Assembly: GCF_021869535.1 (NCBI RefSeq)
Contig: NW_026262690.1
Span: 63,930,995 to 63,994,994, forward strand
Source: Mytilus californianus
Lineage: Eukaryota; Mollusca; Bivalvia; Mytilida; Mytilidae
Direction of reading: 5' to 3'
DNA length: 64,000 nucleotides
The position numbers and the translations under genes are program-made. The notes under the pieces were generated by a model. That model saw nothing but the letters and a program-made list of their open reading frames with translations, did no database searches and was not told the DNA's origin. How positions within the stretch are numbered: the first letter of the stretch is position 1; the number at the start of each line of letters is the position of its first letter. Below are positions 57,165 through 64,000 of this stretch, one piece after another.

Positions 57165-57216
57165 TGAGCGTTCCTGATGAAGGTAGATAAAAAAAAAAGC
57201 GCTTCGGTCGCATGCA
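57165..57216 (+). ncRNA. Second ribozyme-like repeat family, damaged copy
   Basis: GAGCGTTC, CTGATGA, AGGTAGAT, then an A run replacing the CC-AGAAA part, GCGCTTC, GGTCGC. It is the left-arm partner of 59549-59605 in the large inverted repeat. Confidence 0.35.
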
Positions 57217-57297
57217 ATTTTTAACGTTTTGTTTTCATTTTTTATCGGTTGTATGACGATAATATATTGCCTTTTATGATTGATTTCAGTTCCAATA

Positions 57298-57530
57298 GGT
57301 ACAAGATGTGGTATGAGTGCCAATGAGACAACTCTCCATCCAAGTCACAATTTATAAAAGTAAACCATTATAGGTCAAAGTATGGTCTTCAGCATGGAGC
57401 CTTGGCTCACACCGAACTGCAAGCTATAAAGGATCCATAAAATGACTAGTGTTAAACCATTCAAACGGGAAAAACAACTGTCTAATCTATATAAAAAACG
57501 AGAAACGAGCAAAACTTGTCAGAAATAATA
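57298..57530 (-). repeat. AGATGTGGTAT-type tail fragment
   Basis: AAGATGTGGTATGAGTGCC, CCATCCAAGTCACAATTTAT, CTTGGCTCACACCGAACTGC and GTTAAACCATTCAAACGGG. Lies in the spacer of the inverted repeat. Confidence 0.6.
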
Positions 57531-57654
57531 GTGTAACATCACAACATAGAAATACACAAGTATTGATACAGAAGGAATACTGAATTTATGGTGTCGCAAT
57601 GAACGTTGTGATAGGCGTGCTTCAGCTAGCCCCTAGACAAAAATGTGTACTAGT

Positions 57655-58025
57655 TCAGTGATAATGGACGTCATACTAAACTCCGAAATGTAACAATGAA
57701 CTTAAATTAAAATCATACAAGACTAAAAAGGCCAGAGGCCCATGAATTGGGACAGGCGCACAAATGGGCGAGGTTAAACATGTTTTGTGAGATCTCAACC
57801 CTCCCCTATAACTCTAGCCAATGTAGAAAAAACAAACACACAGCAATACGCACAGTAAAACGCACTTTACAAGAAGTCCGTGTCCAACGTCAGAATAGGA
57901 AACAAAAGAAACTAATAAAAATGACAATGATATATAAATTAACAAAAGACTACTAGCAGTTAGCTTCAGACCTCAATTAAACTAATTGAAAGATTATGTC
58001 TTCATCATATGAATATCAAGCACAA
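57655..58025 (-). mobile_element. Penelope-like 3' tail, inverted relic
   Basis: Reverse complement of 55480-55830: CAGTGATAATGGACGTCATA, GGCCAGAGGCC, GGGCGAGGTTAAACATG, GATCTCAACCCTCCCCTATA, CTCTAGCCAATGTAG, ATGTCTTCATCATATGAATA. It has no RT portion. Confidence 0.7.
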
Positions 58026-59232
58026 TCCCTTCCTGTTGTATTTATTGCTAATCTGTTATCGTCCTGAACATGCATGAAATATATGCCACTGGCAACCAAC
58101 AATCGATCATTTAAAATAGTTCGTTTACATACAAATTACAAAGAAACTTAGGTTTCAACTGCCTCGGGCAAAGTAGCCCTTAGATGGATTTTGATATGGC
58201 CAAACACCTTTTTAATTGTTTCGGTTCTTATATTTACTTGACTTTCAAATATTCAGTTTTCAGCGTTCTGTAGGTGAATGCTTTAATTAAAATTCAGCGT
58301 TTTACATTGTCCTGGTTTTGGAGAGCACATTGGTGTATGGCCAAAAATTAAAAATCCATCATGCAGACAGCGTGGCTCTCTTTAAACGCCCCATTCTGAC
58401 TGGACAGGTACTGTCTTCTTTTACTTTGCTGAAAGTTGATTGTCGTACGATAACTTAAAAATGCACAAATAACAAATACGGAACTATCCCTTAATACAAA
58501 AAAATCCCGTTTCCTTTTATTTGCTATTTAAAAAAATGGCGGATTGAGGACCCCTAATCGAGCTTTTTACAAGCATCAGTCCAAACGTTGTCTACAAAAT
58601 AACCATTTAACTTCAAAAGTGGGGGTATGGTTGTTTTGTCGAGGTGAGAATTTTTTTTTCGCGCTAAGCGCGATCAATTTTATTAAGTTTTTCAACGTAA
58701 TTAATCAAATTATTTGTTTCATAAGTTAACACTATATGGCATTGGGAAAATCTGGATACAGAATATTTTTTTTGTCCTCTGCTTGTACAGAATATTTTTT
58801 AAGGAAAAAGACATATCCCCCTTTGAAGTTAAATGATCGTTCCCTGACTAGGAACCACCTTTTCAAATTCATTGATCCGCACCTGAAAAATGTACCATTA
58901 TTGTGGGAGGTCAAATATAGTGTCACCTTAGTGACAATATTTATATTTCGGATTCCCAAATAGATTACTATTTATCGCTGATACAAACTTTTAAAAATTA
59001 ATTTCAATTTTCAAAATGCCGACACCTACAAATGGATAGATGAGCGCTTAATGTACAGCGGCAACTTTTACATAAGTATGCAGGCTGAAAATAATGTTAA
59101 TGGTATACGTTTATATGATATGAATGTGTTCAGCTTTTACAAAACCAGAACGATGAGTTTGATGTTAACGTTTACTTTATTTGGCCTTTTTAATTTTATC
59201 TGACTGTATTGGCCTTTTTAGCTTAATTTGAT
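58026..59232. other. Gene-free stretch in the inverted-repeat spacer
   Basis: A TATTGGCCTTTTTA-like doublet occurs near 59181-59220. No coding or structural signal beyond that. Confidence 0.4.
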
Positions 59233-59325
59233 TCGAGCGTCATTGATGCGTCTTTTGTAGACGAAACGCGCGTCTGGCGCAAGTACAAAATTTACATCCT
59301 GGTATCTATCTATGGTGAGTTTATG
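59232..59325 (+). ncRNA. Hammerhead-ribozyme-like repeat with mutated core
   Basis: GCGTCA, then TTGATGC in place of CTGATGA, the intact hairpin GTCT-TTTGT-AGAC, GAAA, CGCGCGTC and TGGCGC, which pairs fully with GCGTCA except for one G-U. The cleavage triplet GTC is intact. Two core substitutions should abolish activity. The downstream tail ATCCTGGTATCTATC..GGTGAG is shared with 1905-1935. Confidence 0.5.
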
Positions 59326-59548
59326 TAGATACTTTATAACAGTATCCTAGCTCCAAGCTACTAATATTTGGTCTTACTCTTGAATTCAGCGTAAAAAAGA
59401 TATCAACAACCACCCACATTCGAGGCTAGCACAACGTTCATTGAATTCATTTTTCCTACTGTACCAATACTTAGAACTAAAATCAATGATACAAGGCAAT
59501 ATATGATCGTCATGCAATCGATAAAAAATGAAAACAAAACGTCAAAAA

Positions 59549-59605
59549 TTGCATGCGTCCGAAGCGCTTTTCTGGATCTACCTTTATCAGGAACGCTCAA
59601 AGCCG
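59549..59605 (-). ncRNA. Second ribozyme-like repeat family, best copy
   Basis: On the minus strand: GCGTTC, CTGATAA (one change from CTGATGA), AGGTAGATCCA, GAAA, AGCGCTTC, GGACGC. GCGTTC pairs with GGACGC over six positions (one G-U). The base of the putative stem II is an A-A apposition, unlike true hammerheads, so activity is doubtful. Confidence 0.35.
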
Positions 59606-60429
59606 AATATTTGAAGGCCAACAATTTATAAAGAACTGAAATAGTTGATTAAAAGGTTAAAGATGATCGTTCAAAATGTACAAGCAATGATTTCATCTAC
59701 CGACATGATTGTAGAAAGTAAGATGTCGTAGAGAAAAACAGAAAAATTTGAAATCAAATTTGAGGTAGCACAACGTGTATTGAGCCATTTTATTGCTTAA
59801 AGTTCAGTAGAAAATATATATACATACTCAACCTAACCATACTATTTGACCTACTGCGAGTTGGTCAGTTTTCACTGTTACTCCTAAATGATGGGCGCTT
59901 GGTAAACCACATAGTTTATCTGAAACGCTATAAAGCTTATGTTAGAGATTTTCAAAACGTAAATCAACTTGTTTGATGCCGGTTTAAATACGTTTACATT
60001 TTTTTTCAATAGATGCAAAACCTTAAAATTTTCAGGATACTGTTATCTCATGTGATGTCCAATTTGTTTTAAAAAAACTTCTTCTTTAGATTATTTATTT
60101 TGCACTTAAAAATGATTTGCTATATTTCGTGCTTTCGTTTCTAAGGTAAGAATCATCATAATCAGAGTAGTGCGTCTTTTTTTAAAATGAATTCTCTTCT
60201 TTTGAGAAATAGTTATTTTGTTATCAAATTTTTAACCGCTTTCAACTGTCTGCCTCTGGTTTTATTTTATACATTAACTTTTAAGTAACAGTAACTTTTC
60301 ACTTCATTTTGTTTCGCTTCGTTCCGCTTTTATTTCGTTTCGCAGTTTACAGGTATACTTCGTGCTTTTTATTCCTAACTAAGAATGATCATAATCAGAG
60401 TCGTGTTTACAGGTACCCCTCTCTTCGCC

Positions 60430-60700
60430 CCTTTTCTATTTTTGATATTTTAATCAAAAATTGAAAAATCAAACTTTCAAAAAGCGAAATAGTCAAAACT
60501 GCACGTTAAGTTTAGTACTTTTAAAGTTTGATCAAATATCAAAACTATCAAATTTAAAAACGATATTTAGAATTTTGAAATTTTAATTATTTGGAGAAAA
60601 TTTCAAAACTTTTAAATAATTTGGAATTTTGATATTTTAAAACTTTGATCAAAATTCCAAAAATCTGAAATTTGAAAACTTTTTAAAACTTTGAATTGAT
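60430..60700. repeat. Low-complexity TTTGAAAATTT-rich tract
   Basis: Irregular repeats of AATTTTGA/TCAAAATT words on both strands, a locally self-complementary AT-rich tract. Not coding. Confidence 0.6.
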
Positions 60701-61167
60701 AAGTGTTACACGGACCGCTATGCTTTAAAACTTTTTCAGATGCACAGGTTTGTCTGTACTCAGAGTAAATTTTGAGGTGAAAACGCAGCCATTTTAGCCA
60801 AAGGGTCAACATTAACCTTAAGTTAACAAAAGGTCTAAAAGTACATGCATTGATGCTTTATAGCTAGTAGATACATTTGTCTGTGATATTACAACTGTCA
60901 TGTAAAGATAGTTATGATGACATGTACATAAATTTATCGAACTGACAGCGCGTCATCTCTACAATGCGTTACATTTTTACGATTGAAAAACATCCGGTGG
61001 CGTAATTGGGAGATAATTTTGACGAAAAAGAATCCCGACTGACTTGTACCCAGCAAGTACTGGTCCAAATAATAATTTGAAACAAATACATAATCTAATT
61101 TGCTCTGTTTGATCAATCTGTAGTTCCGATCGTGTGTTAATCTAGCATACTCTTCATTATCTTATTA

Positions 61168-61446
61168 GGGGCCTCAGTGGACGAGTGGTGTAGTAGTTAC
61201 TACTGTAATCATAAGTAATCACTAGCCAGTCAACATTGAAGTTGTGAGTTCGAACCCCGCTCGTGCGGATGCACTCGACTCCAATCTTAATTGACTAGGA
61301 TTGTCAGTTTTCCTATCAAAGGTCGGTGATTTTCTCAGGGTACTCCGGCTTCCTCCACCAAAAAAAAAAACTGGCCGCCACGAAATAGCCCAAAAGCGGT
61401 ACTTAAAAGTGGCGTTAAAACACCAAAAATCAAATCAAATCAAATC
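61168..61446 (+). mobile_element. tRNA-derived SINE with conserved central domain (plus copy)
   Basis: The head has a box A-like TGGACGAGTGG (61179-61189) and box B-like GAGTTCGAACCCC (61246-61258). The central block is CTAGGATTGTCAGTTTTCCT, GGTCGGTGATTTTCTCAGGG and ACTCCGGCTTCCTCCACC. The tail is GTGGCGTTAAAACACC and a CAAAT repeat. The head is tRNA-like (Ser/Leu style), which suggests a Pol III promoter. Confidence 0.78.
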
Positions 61447-61514
61447 ATTATCTTATTTGCTCAAGGCGTTTTGATAGTATAAGCTAAGCATCTCGTTCTT
61501 CCTTTATAAAATAA

Positions 61515-62390
61515 TAAGATGTGGTATGATTGCTAATGAGACAACTATCCACCAGATTTAAAATGACGTGTATATAAACATTTATAGGTAACCGTAGGTA
61601 CGGCCTTCAAGAATGAGAAAACTCCATACCGTATAGTCTATCCTCCACCTTTAGCTATAAAAGGCCCCGACATGAAAACTATAAATTAACTCAACGAACG
61701 AACTAATTTATAACTACAATTTACGAAAAACAAATATGACGGACATGAACCAACGACAACCACTGAAATTCAGGTTCCTGACTTGAGACAGGCACATAAA
61801 GAATATGGTGTGGTTAGGGAGCTACCATTTGATTTTTAATGGGGGCTAGGATGAAAAATTTTGTCCTGCTTTTTTTTTTTAGTTGTAATCTCTGTCCTGC
61901 CTTTTTATTTTTTACTCTATTCGGTCCTGCCTTTTTTTTTTTACTAGTTTATCCTGAATTTTTTTACACAAATTGTCATCCTGCCTTTTTTTTTTATTTA
62001 CCAAGTTGCTCATCCTGCCTTTTTTTTAACTCAAAACTCCTGTCCTGCCTATTTTTTTCAAATTTCATCCTACCCCCCCCCCCCCCCCCCCCCCCATAAA
62101 AATCAAATGGTAGCTCCCTTAAACATGTTTGTGAGCGATCTACCCTCCACATAACCTGAGACAGTGGTGTAACAACAGAACATAAGAACAAACCATAAAT
62201 AACAGTTGCAAATGGCTTAAATCAATAGATCGGTACGAAGCACTAAAACAACTAACATAAAAACAATAGACACAGAGCACCGATATAAGAGTACTCGCAG
62301 TTAGTGAAGCTATTTCAACGACACGCAGGCTAAAGTATCAATCAGTACACATCCAATGGATTTAATGTAAAGACGTCATAAACATTTGCG
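61515..62390 (-). mobile_element. Retroelement tail (AGATGTGGTAT-type) interrupted by a MITE
   Basis: Left part 61515-61816 and right part 62119-62390 are continuous in other copies: GGGGTTAAACATG is split at TTA. The right part extends to GAGTACTCGCAGTTAGTGAA and AAGTATCAATCAGTACACAT, as at 1000-1090. Confidence 0.7.
61817..62118. mobile_element. 302-bp MITE, TTA target duplication (PIF/Harbinger-like)
   Basis: The ends GGGAGCTACCATTTGATTTT and AAAATCAAATGGTAGCTCCC are perfect terminal inverted repeats, flanked by TTA at 61814-61816 and 62119-62121. A 3-bp TWA duplication is characteristic of PIF/Harbinger. The interior has five or six TCCTGCC-poly-T units and a poly-C tract (about 62073-62096). 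Confidence 0.82.
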
Positions 62391-62394
62391 TCCA

Positions 62395-62600
62395 TTCGTT
62401 TTTCGTTTTGAGATATCAAAAACAAAAAACAAAAAACGAAAGTGTTTTCATTTTTTATTTTTCATTTCTCAAAAACCAAAACGGAAAACGAAAGTGTTTT
62501 CATTTTTCGATTTAGATTTCTCAAAAACCAAAATTAAAAACAAATTAAAGTGTTTTCGTTTTTCGTTTCTGATTTCAATAAACAAAAAAGAAAATCGACA
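62395..62600. repeat. ~54-bp minisatellite
   Basis: AGTGTTTTC starts at 62441, 62493 and about 62549; units carry AAAACGAAAGTGTTTTC and TCTCAAAAACCAAAA. About four units; the apparent 109-codon ORF over it is an artefact of the repeat. Confidence 0.75.
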
Positions 62601-64000
62601 TTTTGATTCAATTTCTGTATTTTGTTCTAATCATTTCTCGTTTTATATTGTACAATGTTTTGCTATCTTGTTTCAAAGCAATCGATATTATAAAATGCCA
62701 ACGTTGTTCGTTTAGTTATCATTTCTGTAATTACCCCGGTGTTCTTACAACTTAATGTAGACAAAATAGACTGCCTGACTTATGAACTGAAATAAGGTGA
62801 TTAATGAATCAACGACTTTCAAATATCCTTCTTTTTATCTATAAAAAAAAAATATTATATTTAAATATTTAATGAATCACAAATTTTAATTATATAATGA
62901 AATATTATTTTAAGATGGTAAAAATAAAACGATTGATTACAACATCATATTAACAAGGGAGGTTATTACTTAAGAAAACTAGCCCGGTCGTTAAAGTATA
63001 CACAGCGGTTATCAGATCAATAGTATTTAAATCGGAGTTAATGTCGACGAATGGAAAAGACTTTATCAATCTCAACAATAAGGGTGCATGATCTTTACTT
63101 TTAAGTTTTGAAAGGTTGGTAATCTAAGATGATTAGAATTGATGACCAAGGTCCATCTGCCAGTATTACACGAACATTCAGGAGATAATGTGTTTTGCTT
63201 ATTAGACATTTTCGAAAAGTCATCTACACGGACACTTATACCAACACCGATACCTACACTGACCAAAAAAATAGAGGGACCGTATCAAAATACACTAAAT
63301 GAATTTAATTGAACATTTATAACTATATTAACGAGGTAAATTATATTTAAAAATAAACGCATATATTTTTAATATGGCGACCCTGCAAATAGGATGGATA
63401 TCCCATAGAAGAAAAAAACTCCCCTCGTAAAACTTTGTTTGACTCAGCAGAGGTAGAAAAAAATATAAATTCATTATTCGTTAGTTGGTTTTCTATAATT
63501 TTTAATTCAAAATCTGAGCTAGAAAAACACAAAGTGCTCTCATCAGTTTTGGAATTCTTTTAGTGATGATTTGTGATATTCGAACTGTTTTCTTCTAATT
63601 GTCGATTTATACTGATTGATCTTTTTCAAGCAGTAAATTACATTTCATGTAGTTTTTGGGGTAAAATAACCAAAATGGTATTCATCTTATCAAAAGAGAA
63701 AATCGGGTACACCTTTTTACGTTCATGCGTGTTTGAGTTGACTGTTTTGTCCTGAATACGTATAAAGCAAAAATATTGATACATCAGTCTCGTTTCAGAT
63801 CCATTATTTTTTTTTATATATTTAGGCTACATTTTGATATAATAACATTACACATTCACAGTACAAAAACGTATGGGTCAAGTGAAATACCTTTGAAATG
63901 TTTAAACTGGAAGTGTATTTCTTAGTTGTATTTTGTTTTACTTTCGTTCACTCATTTTTTAGTGAAAAATTTAGGCATATTAATTATTTTATTTATGAAA
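62601..64000. other. Right-edge stretch, no gene recognised
   Basis: AT-rich. The last ~120 bp resemble 53340-53520 upstream of gene B. No coding signal. Confidence 0.45.

Larger units (their letters stand above)
56840..60420. repeat. Large inverted repeat (arms ~57 kb and ~59.5-60.2 kb)
   Basis: The left arm (about 56845-57265) and right arm (about 59495-60205) are reverse complements in order: GATTATGATCATTCTTAG with CTAAGGTAAGAATCATCATA; TTTAAACCGGCATCAAACAA with TTGTTTGATGCCGGTTTAAA; GACCAACTCGCAGTA with TACTGCGAGTTGGTC; CGCATGCAATTTTTAACG with CGTCAAAAATTGCATGCG. The spacer is about 2.2 kb. A second copy of the CTAAGAATGATCATAATCAG block is at 60380. Confidence 0.75.

Noticed and set aside
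57747..57956. 69-codon plus-strand frame
   Set aside because: Antisense of the Penelope-like 3' tail relic.
61839..62191. Phe/Pro-rich and Gly-rich opposing frames
   Set aside because: Produced by the poly-T and poly-C repeats inside the MITE.
62386..62715. 109-codon plus-strand frame rich in Lys/Phe
   Set aside because: Translation of a ~54-bp minisatellite.
1..64000. CRISPR array, prophage, operon or bacterial contamination
   Set aside because: The short direct repeats lack unique equal-length spacers, and gene structure and transposons are eukaryotic throughout.

Overview
This window is eukaryotic, AT-rich and intron- and repeat-dense. Several dispersed repeats, and the lineage-specific extracellular protein family encoded here, look like those of marine mussels (Mytilus-type bivalves). 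That assignment comes from pattern memory, not from a search. No bacterial-style genes, operons, rRNA, tRNA genes or CRISPR arrays are seen.

The coding content is two tandem paralogous genes, both on the minus strand. Gene B (51981 down to 25774) can be assembled completely: 11 exons with GT-AG junctions and compatible phases give a 601-residue type I membrane protein. In order it has a signal peptide, an ectodomain of about 350 residues with a DPDGD...CRWA block, one six-cysteine EGF-like module, a Thr-rich mucin-like stalk, one transmembrane helix and a short cytoplasmic tail. Gene A (14158 down to 319) has matching exons 1-9 with identical lengths and phases; its last two exons lie beyond the left edge. 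A third, frameshifted copy of the first exon is at 17303-17414, so the 5' end of gene A has been remodelled. I can assign the fold family only loosely and give no function.

Layout: 1-14158 gene A; 14159-17450 gene A upstream block with the broken first exon; 17750-18880 a satellite of about 147 bp period; 19000-25700 intergenic DNA with a short-period minisatellite, a small MITE and three tRNA-like SINE copies partly in inverted arrangement; 25774-51981 gene B with transposon-filled introns; 52000-53880 its putative upstream region; 53880-64000 gene-free, repeat-rich DNA containing a reverse transcriptase remnant, a large inverted repeat, a SINE and nested MITEs.

Because A and B are duplicates, one paralog often gives the empty site for a transposon in the other. 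This bounds a foldback element in A (about 6056-8323), a hairpin-ended element in B intron 1 (about 48091-49378) and a nested tandem complex in B intron 3 (about 40555-45110). The most interesting small signal is a repeat carrying an apparently intact hammerhead-ribozyme core (30430-30473), with decayed relatives elsewhere.

All exon boundaries and repeat limits were read by eye; no alignment, folding or database search was run.
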